From Herbiconiux flava (GTDB taxonomy: Bacteria; Actinomycetota; Actinomycetes; Actinomycetales; Microbacteriaceae), in the NCBI RefSeq assembly GCF_013409865.1, contig NZ_JACCBM010000001.1, forward strand, positions 1,364,001 to 1,428,000: DNA of 64,000 nt, read 5' to 3'. The position numbers and the translations under genes are program-made. The notes below the pieces were generated by a model. The model worked only from the letters and a program-made list of their open reading frames with translations, made no database searches and was not told the origin of the DNA. This document shows, one piece after another, positions 41,438-51,979 of the stretch; the first letter of the stretch is position 1, and every line of letters begins with the position of its first letter.

Positions 41438-42475
41438 ATGCAGACCGACGGCCGCCGACCGCGCCTCACCCCGGCCATCGCCGACGTGCGCCGGGCCGTG
41501 CGTGAAGGTCTCGCCGAGATCGCCGGCCGAGGCAGCGCGAGCACCGGCAGAGCGGATGCCCGAGCCGACCTCCTCGTCGCCCTCAGCGGTGGCCCCGACT
41601 CCCTGGCCCTCGCGGCGGCCACCGCCTTCGAGGCCCCCCGGGCGGGCCTCCGCGCCGGCGCCGTGATCGTCGACCACGCGCTCCAGGAGGGCTCCGCCGA
41701 CGTCGCCGCCCGAGCCGCCCGCCAGGCGGAGGAGCTGGGTCTGGATCCGGTGATCGTCACGCGGGTGGAGGTCGAGGCGACCGGTGGCCCCGAGGCGGCC
41801 GCCCGCGGCGCCCGCTACGCCGCCATCGACGAGGCGCTCGCCGCGACCGGTGCCGCCGCCGTCCTCCTCGGTCACACGCTCGACGACCAGGCCGAGACGG
41901 TGCTGCTCGGCCTCGGCCGCGGATCGGGAGCGGTCAGCCTCCGCGGCATGGCGGCGGTCGCCGAGCAGCCGGGCGGAACGCGCATCCGCCCCCTGCTGGG
42001 CATCAGACGTCAGCAGACCCACGACTTCTGCCGCGACGCCGGGCTCGAGCCGTGGCACGATCCGCACAACGACAGCGCGGCGTACACGCGGGTGCGCGTG
42101 CGTCACGAGGCGCTGCCCCTGCTCGAGCGCGAGCTCGGCCCGGGCGTCGCCGAGGCGCTCGCCCGCACCGCGGAGCAGCTGCGCGAGGACGACGACACCC
42201 TGCACGCCATGGCGATCGAGACCATCGAAGACCTCGTGGAGCACGCCGAGGCCGGCATCGCCATCTCGGCACCGGCGCTCGAGGCGAATCCGGCGGCGCT
42301 GCGCAACCGGATCATCCGCTACGTGGTCGACAGCGAGTTCGGGGTGTCGCTCTCACGTGCCCAGACCCTCGCGGTCGCGGCCCTGGTGACCGACTGGCAC
42401 GGCCAGAAGGGCGTCGATCTGCCAGGGATTAGAGTGGTGCGGCGGGGCGCGCTGCTCGAGTTCGCCCGCGCCTAG
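41438..42475 (+). CDS. tilS: tRNA(Ile)-lysidine synthetase
   Basis: A 345-residue N-type ATP-pyrophosphatase. P-loop [13 protein letters not shown] near residue 48, then [33 protein letters not shown] and the tRNA-binding [16 protein letters not shown], followed by a substrate-binding helical domain. It modifies C34 of tRNA-Ile(CAU) with lysine so that it reads AUA. It precedes hpt as in most Actinobacteria. The C-terminal domain is short, as is normal for this phylum. Confidence 0.95.
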   Translation: MQTDGRRPRLTPAIADVRRAVREGLAEIAGRGSASTGRADARADLLVALSGGPDSLALAAATAFEAPRAGLRAGAVIVDHALQEGSADVAARAARQAEELGLDPVIVTRVEVEATGGPEAAARGARYAAIDEALAATGAAAVLLGHTLDDQAETVLLGLGRGSGAVSLRGMAAVAEQPGGTRIRPLLGIRRQQTHDFCRDAGLEPWHDPHNDSAAYTRVRVRHEALPLLERELGPGVAEALARTAEQLREDDDTLHAMAIETIEDLVEHAEAGIAISAPALEANPAALRNRIIRYVVDSEFGVSLSRAQTLAVAALVTDWHGQKGVDLPGIRVVRRGALLEFARA

Positions 42476-42507
42476 CACTCGCCCGCCGGCGTCCGAATCG
42501 GCACCGC

Positions 42508-42542
42508 GAGACCCGCAACACGAGACCCGCAACACGAGACCC
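42508..42542. repeat. 14-bp tandem repeat between tilS and hpt
   Basis: GAGACCCGCAACAC occurs at 42508-42521 and 42522-42535 with a half copy at 42536-42542, just before the hpt ribosome site GAGAGG. Confidence 0.85.
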
Positions 42543-42554
42543 GAGAGGATCTGC

Positions 42555-43109
42555 ATGGACATCGACGACGTCCGCGACGACATCACCGAGGTGCTGCTCA
42601 CCGAGGAGCAGATCGCCGAGAAGATCGCCGAGCTCGCCCGGCGCATCGAGGCCGACTACGACGACGATGACGACGTGCTGCTCGTCGGCGTGCTCCGCGG
42701 CGCCGTGATGGTCATGGCCGACCTCGCGCGCGAGCTGCGCCTGCAGCTCAACATGGACTGGATGGCCGTCTCGTCCTACGGCTCGGGCACGCAGTCGAGC
42801 GGTGTGGTGCGCATCCTGAAAGACCTCGACACCGACATCACGGGTCGCAAGGTGCTGATCGTCGAGGACATCATCGACTCCGGGCTCACCCTCTCCTGGC
42901 TGCTCGCGAACCTCCGCAGCCGCGGTGCCGCCTCGGTCGAGATCTGCGCGCTGCTCCGCAAGCCCGAGGCCGTCAAGGTGGAGATCGACGTGCGCTACGT
43001 CGGCTACGACATCCCGAACGCCTTCGTCGTGGGCTACGGCCTCGACTACGCCGAGCGGTACCGCAACCTCAAGTCGATCGGTGTGCTGGCTCCGCACATC
43101 TATTCCTGA
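42555..43109 (+). CDS. hpt: Hypoxanthine phosphoribosyltransferase
   Basis: A 184-residue purine phosphoribosyltransferase with the PRPP motif [18 protein letters not shown], the flexible-loop [11 protein letters not shown] tract and C-terminal [20 protein letters not shown]. It salvages hypoxanthine and guanine to IMP and GMP. In most relatives hpt is followed directly by ftsH; here two secreted-protein genes lie between. Confidence 0.96.
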   Translation: MDIDDVRDDITEVLLTEEQIAEKIAELARRIEADYDDDDDVLLVGVLRGAVMVMADLARELRLQLNMDWMAVSSYGSGTQSSGVVRILKDLDTDITGRKVLIVEDIIDSGLTLSWLLANLRSRGAASVEICALLRKPEAVKVEIDVRYVGYDIPNAFVVGYGLDYAERYRNLKSIGVLAPHIYS

Positions 43110-43176
43110 GCAACACTCGATTTAAGCAAGCGGATGCGCTAGCCTCCTCACGGGTGGGCCGACGAAAGGCCGTCCC

Positions 43177-43548
43177 ATGCGCTCACTGCTCAGAACCTCC
43201 CTCGCAGCCGCTCTCGCGCTGACCTGCCTCAGTGCCCTCGTGGCGGCCTCACCGGCGGCGGCCGAGACCACGTTCGCCGACCCCCGCACTCCGCACTGCG
43301 AATCCCTCACCGGGGTGCGCCAGGTCGTCGTGGTCGGTGAGTTCACGCCGCTCCTCACGCGCTGCTCCAGCCCCACCGGAGCCCCACTCGCCGTCACCAC
43401 GCTGGTCGGTGAGGTCGTGCCGGTCTTCGGCACCCTCTACTACCGGGCCGACGAGGTCGGGCCGGGCTACGACAAGCTCACGGTCCATCTGGCGGGCGAT
43501 CCGACCGGGCCGTCGGCCGTCATCCTGGTGGGCCTGGTCGAGCGATGA
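43177..43548 (+). CDS. Small secreted protein of unknown function
   Basis: A 123-residue protein with a signal peptide (LAAALALTCLSALVAASPAAAE) and a beta-rich mature part of about 100 residues with two cysteines (C47 and C68 region: PHCESLTGVRQV, LTRCSSPTG) that could form a disulfide. The repeated VVVVGE/VGEV strands suggest a small Ig-like domain. It overlaps the next gene by 4 bases (ATGA), and that product has a similar character, so they are probably made and exported together. Confidence 0.7.
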   Translation: MRSLLRTSLAAALALTCLSALVAASPAAAETTFADPRTPHCESLTGVRQVVVVGEFTPLLTRCSSPTGAPLAVTTLVGEVVPVFGTLYYRADEVGPGYDKLTVHLAGDPTGPSAVILVGLVER

Positions 43549-44204
43549 GGGCTGCTCGGCCCGGGTGGCGGGTGCTCGCGGTGCCCGTCGCCGCACTTCT
43601 GCTGGTGGGGGTGGGCCTGGGCGCGGCGCCGGGTCGGGCATCCGCTCTTCTGCCGTGGCCGACGTGCGAGACGACGGCCGACCCGCCGCAGAAGGTGGTG
43701 TCGCTGCTCACCACGCGGCTCTCGACGTGGTGCACGTCGATGATCCCGCGGCCGCTGCTGATGGTCGCCGAGCACGGCGACGCGATCATCGACGACCATG
43801 GACGGGTGAGCTATCGCTCGAATCCCGAATTCCTCGGCGTCGACACCATCTGGGCGGTGGTGACGATCGGGGGCCGCCCGTCGATGTACCGCACAGGCTT
43901 CGAGGTGGAGGTCGTCGCGCCCGCGGTGGCACGGGCCGACGCCTACGCCGTGCCCGCGGGAGCCCGGTTCGAGTCGCCGGTGGGCCTGCTCGCGAACGAC
44001 GAGGTGCCGACGGAGGGCTGGCTGATCCAGCAGGGGACCACCCCGCCGGCGCTCGGCACGATCGAGATCGACACGGTCACGGGATCGTTCGTCTACACCC
44101 CGAGACCCGGCGCGGCGGGAGTCGACACCATCCGCTACCGGCTCACCGGGCCCGACGACGGCGCCTATTCGAACGCGGTGACGGTCACGCTGGAGGTGGG
44201 CTGA
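43545..44204 (+). CDS. Secreted Ig-like/cadherin-like domain protein
   Basis: A 219-residue protein with a signal peptide (VLAVPVAALLLVGVGLGAAP). The mature part has a cysteine pair (PTCETT, TWCTSM), HGDAIIDDHGRVSYRSNPEF, and a C-terminal Big_9-like sandwich: SPVGLLANDEVP, GTIEIDTVTGSFVYTPRPG, AAGVDTIRYRLTGPDDG. Such domains occur in surface adhesins, but this protein has no anchor or repeats. It is coupled to the previous gene, and both share the pattern of a Cys pair followed by beta strands. Inserted between hpt and ftsH. Role unknown. Confidence 0.72.
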   Translation: MRAARPGWRVLAVPVAALLLVGVGLGAAPGRASALLPWPTCETTADPPQKVVSLLTTRLSTWCTSMIPRPLLMVAEHGDAIIDDHGRVSYRSNPEFLGVDTIWAVVTIGGRPSMYRTGFEVEVVAPAVARADAYAVPAGARFESPVGLLANDEVPTEGWLIQQGTTPPALGTIEIDTVTGSFVYTPRPGAAGVDTIRYRLTGPDDGAYSNAVTVTLEVG

Positions 44205-44235
44205 GGGCGGGTCGGGAGGGCGTTCGGGCACCGTT

Positions 44236-44284
44236 ACGCCCACGGGGAACATGGAGGCGGCGCCCAGTCCGCGACGGGTACCCT
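44236..44284 (+). promoter_or_regulatory. ClgR-like box and promoter of ftsH
   Basis: ACGCCCACGGGGAACA (44236-44251), about 90 bp before the ftsH start, is 15 of 16 bases identical to the box at 58811-58826 upstream of clpC. On the reverse strand it reads TGTTCCCCGTGGGCGT, close to the published ClgR site pattern (CGC-Y-N4-GCG core). A -10-like TACCCT (44279-44284) follows at the same distance (28 bases) as in clpC. Confidence 0.6.
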
Positions 44285-44341
44285 TGCAGCACGACATAGG
44301 CATCGTGCCGCCGCCACCGGCACACCGAGCGTAGAAGAGTC

Positions 44342-46354
<2,013 letters not shown>

Positions 46355-46361
46355 GCGTCAC

Positions 46362-47057
46362 GTGACCGTCGACCGCGGCAGGATCGAGGCCGCCGTCAGC
46401 GAGATCCTCGCCGCCATCGGAGACGATCCGGGCCGCGAGGGTCTCGTCGACACGCCTCGCCGCGTCGGGGAGCTGCTCGCCGAGCTCTACGCGGGCACGG
46501 GTCTCGACCCGGCCGACGCGCTCGGCACCACGTTCACCGCCGGTGAGGCGGGTGCGCCGGGCGGAGCGGGTGCATCAGGTGCACCGTCCGGGCGAGCGGA
46601 TGCTCAGCCGTCCGGTCCCGTGCTCATCCGCGACATCGCCTTCCGCTCGGTCTGCGAGCACCACCTGCTGCCGTTCGAGGGCGTCGCCCACGTGGCGTAC
46701 CTGCCCGGCGAGCAGGTCGCCGGCCTCGGCGGGGTCGTGCGCGTGGTCGAGTCGGCCGCCTCCCGCCCCCAGCTGCAGGAGCGCCTCACCGACGACATCG
46801 CGGATGCGCTGCAGCGCGGTCTCGGAGCCCGCGGGGTGCTCGTGGTGCTCGACGCCCGCCACGGCTGCGTCACGGCGCGCGGCCCCCGCCAGACCGGCAG
46901 CACCACCCTCACCCTCGCAGCCCGCGGAGAGCTCGCCGATCCGGCCGCCCGCGCCGAACTCACCGCGCTCATCGCGGCCCCGCGGCGGCCCGTCGAGGGC
47001 GGTCTCGCCGCGACGCCCTCCGAGCCGACAGGCGCCGGGACGGGGGCCGGCGCGTGA
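46362..47057 (+). CDS. folE: GTP cyclohydrolase I with internal insertion
   Basis: Starts at GTG 46362, seven bases after ftsH, and is about 231 residues. Family residues: DDPGREGLVDTPRRVGELL, VCEHHLLPFEGVAHVAYLP (zinc Cys and His), VVRVVESAASRPQLQERLT and the second zinc Cys in HGCVTARGPRQTGS. It makes dihydroneopterin triphosphate, the first step of folate synthesis. Two oddities: a 22-residue Gly/Ala/Pro/Ser insertion (about residues 60-82) between the first helix pair and the first core strand, and a 35-residue Ala/Pro tail. The next gene overlaps by GTGA. Confidence 0.93.
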   Translation: MTVDRGRIEAAVSEILAAIGDDPGREGLVDTPRRVGELLAELYAGTGLDPADALGTTFTAGEAGAPGGAGASGAPSGRADAQPSGPVLIRDIAFRSVCEHHLLPFEGVAHVAYLPGEQVAGLGGVVRVVESAASRPQLQERLTDDIADALQRGLGARGVLVVLDARHGCVTARGPRQTGSTTLTLAARGELADPAARAELTALIAAPRRPVEGGLAATPSEPTGAGTGAGA

Positions 47058-47917
47058 CCAGCATCCTGGGCATCCTGAACGTCACACCCGACTCGTTCAG
47101 CGACGGCGGGCTCTGGATCGACCGTGACGCCGCCGTGAAGCACGCCCTCGGGATGGTCGCGCGCGGTGCCGACATCATCGACGTGGGCGGCGAATCGACC
47201 CGGCCGGGGGCGCAGCGGGTCGCGATCTCGGAGGAGCGACGGCGCGTGCTGCCGGTCGTGCGCGACCTCGTCGCCCAGGGCGTCACCGTGAGCGTCGACA
47301 CGATGAACGCGTCCACCGCGGCCGCCGCCATCGAGGCCGGCGCGACGATCATCAACGACGTCTCGGGCGGTCTCGCCGACCCCGAGATGGACGATCTGAT
47401 CGTCGGCAGCGACGCGCGCTTCGTCGTGATGCACTGGCGCGGGCCGAGCGACGGCATGAACGAACTCGCCCGCTACCGCGACGTGGTGGCGGAGGTGGTG
47501 TCGGAGCTCGAGCTGCGCGCCGCCCAGTTGATCGTGAAGGGCGTCGACCCCGAGCGGCTCATCCTCGACCCGGGGCTCGGCTTCGCGAAGAACGCCGACC
47601 ACAACTGGGCCGTGCTCGGGCGGCTCGACCGCCTCGTCGGCCTCGGGCTGCCGGTGCTGATCGGGGCGTCGCGCAAGCGGTTCCTCGGCGAGCTCGTGCC
47701 CGGCGGGGCCACCGCGGTCGAGCGGGATCTGGCATCCTCGACGGTGGCGGCGCTCGCGGTGAACGCCGGGGCGTGGGGGGTTCGGGTGCACGACGTGTCG
47801 CTCACGCGGGGTGCGGTCGACGTGGCCGAGGCGTGGATCCGCGGACGGGACGGCGGCGCCGCGGCGGCTGCGACGGGCAGCACGGCCGAGCGGCCGGGAT
47901 CGGGGCGGCGACGATGA
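47054..47917 (+). CDS. folP: Dihydropteroate synthase
   Basis: A 287-residue enzyme: ILGILNVTPDSFSDGGLW (pterin loop) at the N-terminus, DIIDVGGESTRPGAQRV, SVDTMNAS, IINDVSGGL, and C-terminal GASRKRFLGELV and RVHDV. It joins pterin diphosphate to p-aminobenzoate and is the sulfonamide target. GTG start overlaps folE stop; the tail (AAAAATGSTAERPGSG) is low complexity and not part of the fold. Confidence 0.96.
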   Translation: MTSILGILNVTPDSFSDGGLWIDRDAAVKHALGMVARGADIIDVGGESTRPGAQRVAISEERRRVLPVVRDLVAQGVTVSVDTMNASTAAAAIEAGATIINDVSGGLADPEMDDLIVGSDARFVVMHWRGPSDGMNELARYRDVVAEVVSELELRAAQLIVKGVDPERLILDPGLGFAKNADHNWAVLGRLDRLVGLGLPVLIGASRKRFLGELVPGGATAVERDLASSTVAALAVNAGAWGVRVHDVSLTRGAVDVAEAWIRGRDGGAAAAATGSTAERPGSGRRR

Positions 47918-47943
47918 CGGCGGGGGAGGGCATCCTGGTTCAC

Positions 47944-48477
47944 ATGACGACGGAGCGGGTCACGCAGCCGACGATCGACGAGCTCGACGTGCTCACGCTG
48001 ACGGGGCTCGAGGTGTTCGCGCACCACGGCGTCTTCGACTTCGAGCGCGAGAACGGTCAGCTGTTCCTGCTCGACGTGCAGCTGTGGCTCGACACCGCGG
48101 GTGCGGCCGGCGGCGACGACCTCGCGCAGACGGTGCACTACGGCGAGCTCGCCGAGGAGATCGCGGCCGCGGTGGCGGGCGACCCCGTCGACCTGATCGA
48201 GACGCTGGCCGAGCGGGTGGCCGGCGTGGTGCTCGCGCATCCGCCGGTGCGGCAGACGCGCGTGGTCGTGCACAAGCCCGACGCGCCCATCACGGTGCCC
48301 TTCGCCGACGTCAGCGTCACGATCACCCGCCGCCGCGTGCCCGTGCCACCGCCCGTGCCCGTGCCGCCGCCCGCCGCGGATGCCCGGACCGCGCCCGTTC
48401 CCACCGCGACGCCGCCCGAGGCCGCCCCGGCCGCCCCCACGCCCGCTCCCAGCCCCACGAGAACGGCCCCCGCATGA
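47944..48477 (+). CDS. folB: Dihydroneopterin aldolase with Pro-rich tail
   Basis: FolB fold of about 115 residues: LTLTGLEVFAHHGVFDFERE, QTVHYGELAEEI and RVVVHKPDAPITVPFADV, with the conserved Glu/Tyr/Lys pocket. It splits dihydroneopterin to hydroxymethyl-dihydropterin. A C-terminal tail of about 50 residues (VPVPPPVPVPPPA and AAPTPAPSPT) has no known role. Start: ATG 47944 fits family length, while an in-frame ATG at 47914 overlaps the folP stop (ATGA) and is equally possible. The tail overlaps the folK start. Confidence 0.9.
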   Translation: MTTERVTQPTIDELDVLTLTGLEVFAHHGVFDFERENGQLFLLDVQLWLDTAGAAGGDDLAQTVHYGELAEEIAAAVAGDPVDLIETLAERVAGVVLAHPPVRQTRVVVHKPDAPITVPFADVSVTITRRRVPVPPPVPVPPPAADARTAPVPTATPPEAAPAAPTPAPSPTRTAPA

Positions 48478-49019
48478 ACCCCCGTCCCATCGGCAGCGTC
48501 GAGCGCCGCATCATCCGGCTGCCGGCGGTGCTCGCCTTCGGCAGCAACCTCGGTGACCGCGAGGCCACGATCCTCGCCGCGGTCGACGACCTCCGCGCCA
48601 CCCCCGGCATCGTGGTCGAGAAGGTCTCGCGGCTCTACGAGACCGTCGCCGTGAAGCCCCAGGGCATCGACGTGGACGCGCCGGGCTACCTCAACGCCGC
48701 CGCCACCATCCGCACGAGCCTGCACCCCGAGGAGCTCCTCGGCGAGGTCAACCGCATCGAGCACGAGCACGGCCGCGTGCGCACCGAACGCTGGGGCGAC
48801 CGCACCCTCGACGTCGACATCGTCACCTTCGCCTCGATCGTGCGCGACACCCCGCGCCTCACCCTTCCGCACCCGCGCGCGGCCGAGCGCGACTTCGTAC
48901 TGGTCCCGTGGCTCGAGATCGACCCGAACGCCACCCTGCCCGGCATCGGTCGAGCGGATGCTCTGCTCACCTCCATCCCCCAGAACACCCTGCGCCCCTA
49001 CGTGGGGGAGTCGCGGTGA
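48474..49019 (+). CDS. folK: 2-amino-4-hydroxy-6-hydroxymethyldihydropteridine pyrophosphokinase
   Basis: About 181 residues. VLAFGSNLGDREATI at the N-terminus, then KVSRLYETVAVKPQ, YLNAAATIRTSL and the signature RWGDRTLDVDIVTF with the paired metal aspartates, ending PHPRAAERDFVLVPWLEI. It adds pyrophosphate from ATP to the pterin. The ATG is inside the folB stop (ATGA), and the stop is inside the next GTG, so the whole folate block is translationally linked. Confidence 0.96.
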   Translation: MNPRPIGSVERRIIRLPAVLAFGSNLGDREATILAAVDDLRATPGIVVEKVSRLYETVAVKPQGIDVDAPGYLNAAATIRTSLHPEELLGEVNRIEHEHGRVRTERWGDRTLDVDIVTFASIVRDTPRLTLPHPRAAERDFVLVPWLEIDPNATLPGIGRADALLTSIPQNTLRPYVGESR

Positions 49020-49486
49020 GGCACACCCGTCCGCTCACCCTGGTGGCCTTCGCGGCCGTCGGGCTCGCCCTCGGCTTCGTGCTGGAGGTGGCGCTCGCGT
49101 CGGCGGGGCAGCCGGTGCTGATCCCGCCGTACACGCTCACGGTCACTCTCGTGGCGGCGGCAGCGATCGTGGTGGTGCTGGCGATCCCGATCGCGCGGGC
49201 GCTGCGCGGGCGGTCGACCACGCGCATCAATCCGTTCCGCGCCATGCGCACCGTCGTCCTGGCCAAGGCGTCGAGCCTCGTCGGCAGCCTGATCGCAGGG
49301 CTCTCGGCGGGCATCGTGATCTTCCTCACGACCCGTCCGGTCATCGCCGACGTCGGCTCGATCTGGCCGGGCATCGCCGCGGCGGTCTCGGGGGTCGCCC
49401 TGCTGGTGGCCGGCCTCGTCGCCGAGCGCCTCTGCACCCTCCCGCCCGACGAGCCCGACGACCCGGCCGAGGCGGGTGCCGCATGA
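49016..49486 (+). CDS. DUF3180 membrane protein
   Basis: A 156-residue protein with four hydrophobic helices and the conserved RINPFRAMRTVVLAKASSLV loop, the hallmark of DUF3180, found right after folK in most Actinobacteria. Function unknown; the fixed place in the folate operon and the RAxRTxxLAKA motif suggest a conserved membrane role. GTG start overlaps folK by 4 bases. Confidence 0.9.
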   Translation: MRHTRPLTLVAFAAVGLALGFVLEVALASAGQPVLIPPYTLTVTLVAAAAIVVVLAIPIARALRGRSTTRINPFRAMRTVVLAKASSLVGSLIAGLSAGIVIFLTTRPVIADVGSIWPGIAAAVSGVALLVAGLVAERLCTLPPDEPDDPAEAGAA

Positions 49487-50088
49487 GCCGACTGACGGCG
49501 GGCGACCCCGTCCCGCCCGACCCGGCTGCCGCCCCCGACCCCGCCACTGCGCCTGACGCCACCGCGCCGAACCCCACCGCGCCGAACCCCGCCGCGCCCG
49601 ACGCGGCGCACGCGGGGGCAGACGCGATCGGCGACGGCTGGCGCGGCGTCAGCCCGAAGTTCGTGGGCGTCGAGCTCGTGTCGAGCCTCGTCGGCGGGCT
49701 GGTGCTCTGCGCCGTCACCGTGCCGTTCATCCTGCTGCGCACCTGGTTCGGCTGGCCGGCGCTCGCGGTCGCCGTCGTGATCACGATCGTCACACTGGCC
49801 CTCGCCCCGCGCCGGGTGCGGGCGATCGGCTACCGGCTGCGCGCCGACGACCTGGTCTTCCGCCGCGGCATCATGTTCCACCGCGTCGTCTCGGTGCCCT
49901 ACGGACGCATGCAACTCATCGACATCAACCGCGGCCCCGTCGCCCGGGCCCTCGGCCTCGCCGAGCTCAAGTTCGTCACGGCGGCCGCCGCGACGGGCGT
50001 GGCGATCCCCGGGCTCGTCGCCGCCGACGCCGACGCGCTGCGCGACCGCCTGGTCGAGCTCGCCGAGTCGCGACGCGTCGGCCTGTGA
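49483..50088 (+). CDS. Bacterial PH-domain (YdbS-like) membrane protein
   Basis: A 201-residue protein with a Pro/Ala/Asp-rich N-terminal region of about 50 residues, two transmembrane helices (LVGGLVLCAVTVPFILLRTW; LAVAVVITIVTLALA) and a bPH_2/DUF304 domain: RLRADDLVFRRGIMFHRVVS, VPYGRMQLIDINRGPVARALG. It pairs with the next gene as YdbS/YdbT do. Function of these proteins is membrane-stress related and not settled. Start ATG overlaps DUF3180 by 4 bases. Confidence 0.88.
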   Translation: MSRLTAGDPVPPDPAAAPDPATAPDATAPNPTAPNPAAPDAAHAGADAIGDGWRGVSPKFVGVELVSSLVGGLVLCAVTVPFILLRTWFGWPALAVAVVITIVTLALAPRRVRAIGYRLRADDLVFRRGIMFHRVVSVPYGRMQLIDINRGPVARALGLAELKFVTAAAATGVAIPGLVAADADALRDRLVELAESRRVGL

Positions 50089-50098
50089 GGCCGTGCCG

Positions 50099-51979
50099 AT
50101 GACGGCTCCGGATGCGCGGCCCTCCGACCCCTCGGACGACACCACCCCGCCCGCCGTCGAGCCGGCCGCCGCCGCCGCGACCCCTCCCGCGGCCGAGCCC
50201 GACCGGCAGCGCACGGCCACCGAGCTCACCGACGGCGAGTGGCACCGCCTGCACCCCGCGACACCGCTGCTGCGGGGCGGCATCGTGCTGATCGCGATCC
50301 TCGGCTTCGTGCTCGCCAACTTCCGCGAGCGGCTCGTCGACTGGGTGTTCGGCGCCCCCGAGCTGCCGGGCGACCCTCTGCAGACCGCCTACGAGCGCGG
50401 CCAGATCGGCTGGCTCTCGCTGATCGCCGTCGTGGCGCTGGTGGTCGGCGTCGTCAGCTTCTACGTCTCCTGGCGGATGCACACCTTCCGCGTCGGCGAC
50501 GACGTCGTCGAGGTGCGCAGCGGCGTGCTCTTCCGCACCCACCGCCGGGCCCGCCTCGACCGCATCCAGGGCGTCTCGATCTCGCGCCCGTTCTTCGCCC
50601 GCCTGTTCGGCGCCGCCCGCCTCGAGGTCAGCGTCGCCGGACAGGACGCCAAGGTCCAGCTCGCCTACCTCGGCAGCGCCCAGGCCGACGCCCTCCGCCG
50701 CGACGTGCTGCTGCTCGCGTCGGGCGCGCAGCTCGCCCGGGCGCAGGCGACGGGGGCGCCGATCGCGCTGCCGTTCGATCCGGCGGCGGTGGCCGCGGCC
50801 CAGGCGGCGGCCGGCGCGCCCGCGGGCACCGAGGGGGGCGCAGACCCGGGCGTCCAGGTCGACCCCGCTCACGAGGGGCCTCGCCCGGGCGGAGCGGCCG
50901 GCGCATCCGATCACCACCCCGGCCTGGTCAACCAGCGGATGCGCGAACTGCTCGCCCCCGAGCTCGACCCCGCCCTGGCCGCCCCCGAGTCGGTCGTGAA
51001 GATCCCGCCGGGCCGCCTGATCATGTCGCTCGTGCTGAGCGGGTTCACCGTGGTGCTGCTGATCGTCGCGGTGTTCATCGTGGTGAGCTCGATGCTCGGG
51101 CGGCGGGAGCTGTTCGTCGTCCTCATCGTGCCGGGGCTGGCCGCGGCGATCGGCTACTACTTCAACCGCTTCACGAAGTCGCTGCGCTACAGCATCGCGG
51201 GCACGCCCGACGGCGTGCGGGTCGGCTTCGGGCTGCTCTCCACGAGCAACGACACACTGCCGCCCGGGCGCATCCACGCGATCGAGGTCAGCCAGCCGCT
51301 GCTCTGGCGGCCGGCCGGCTGGTGGATGATCCGCATCAACCGCGCGGGCGCCGCCGGCGAGGGCTCGGCGCAGACCAGCACCACGATGCTCCCCGTGGGC
51401 ACGCTCGACGACGTGCGCACGGTGCTCGGCCTGCTCCTCCCGTCCCTCGCGAAGCCCGCCGCCGATGCCGCGCCCACCGACGCCGACGCCGCGCCCACCG
51501 ACGCCGATGCCGCGCCCACCGACGCCGACGCGTCGGCCCTCCCCGCCAGCACCCGCGACATCGTGCTCGCCGGCATCACCGCCCGCGCCGGAGAGGGCTT
51601 CACCGACGCCCCGCGCCGCGCCTGGCCGATCCGCCCGTTCTCGTGGCGCCGCACCGGATTCGCCGTCACCGACGACGCGATCCTGCTGCGCTCGGGCTTC
51701 GTCTGGCGCCACCTCTCGGTCGTCCCGCTGGCCCGCGTGCAGAGCCTCCGCATCACCCAGGGCCCCCTGCTCCGGATGCTCGACCTCGTCGACCTGGCCG
51801 TGCAGACCGTCGCGGGCCCCGTCCGCGCCACCGTCCCGGCGGCAGACCGCGTGGCGGGCACCGCCGCCTTCGAGCTCTGGGCCACCCGAGTCGTGGACGC
51901 CGCCTCCACCGACACCTCCCACCGCTGGGCCACCAGACCCATCGCCTCCCCTCCCACCCCCGAAGGAGACCCCCGATGA
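50099..51979 (+). CDS. Bacterial PH-domain (YdbT-like) membrane protein with a degenerate tandem insert
   Basis: About 626 residues. ATG 50099 has GAGG 8 bases upstream; a GTG at 50093 is too close to the site. It has three bPH_2 units: the first after two helices (VRSGVLFRTHRRARLDRIQG), a second after FTVVLLIVAVFIVVSSML (SIAGTPDGVRVGFGLL), and a third (FSWRRTGFAVTDDAILLRSG). A low-complexity acidic linker with three TDADAAP repeats (51476-51535) separates the second and third, and a Gly/Pro-rich linker follows the first. It forms a pair with the preceding protein. Confidence 0.88.
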   Translation: MTAPDARPSDPSDDTTPPAVEPAAAAATPPAAEPDRQRTATELTDGEWHRLHPATPLLRGGIVLIAILGFVLANFRERLVDWVFGAPELPGDPLQTAYERGQIGWLSLIAVVALVVGVVSFYVSWRMHTFRVGDDVVEVRSGVLFRTHRRARLDRIQGVSISRPFFARLFGAARLEVSVAGQDAKVQLAYLGSAQADALRRDVLLLASGAQLARAQATGAPIALPFDPAAVAAAQAAAGAPAGTEGGADPGVQVDPAHEGPRPGGAAGASDHHPGLVNQRMRELLAPELDPALAAPESVVKIPPGRLIMSLVLSGFTVVLLIVAVFIVVSSMLGRRELFVVLIVPGLAAAIGYYFNRFTKSLRYSIAGTPDGVRVGFGLLSTSNDTLPPGRIHAIEVSQPLLWRPAGWWMIRINRAGAAGEGSAQTSTTMLPVGTLDDVRTVLGLLLPSLAKPAADAAPTDADAAPTDADAAPTDADASALPASTRDIVLAGITARAGEGFTDAPRRAWPIRPFSWRRTGFAVTDDAILLRSGFVWRHLSVVPLARVQSLRITQGPLLRMLDLVDLAVQTVAGPVRATVPAADRVAGTAAFELWATRVVDAASTDTSHRWATRPIASPPTPEGDPR

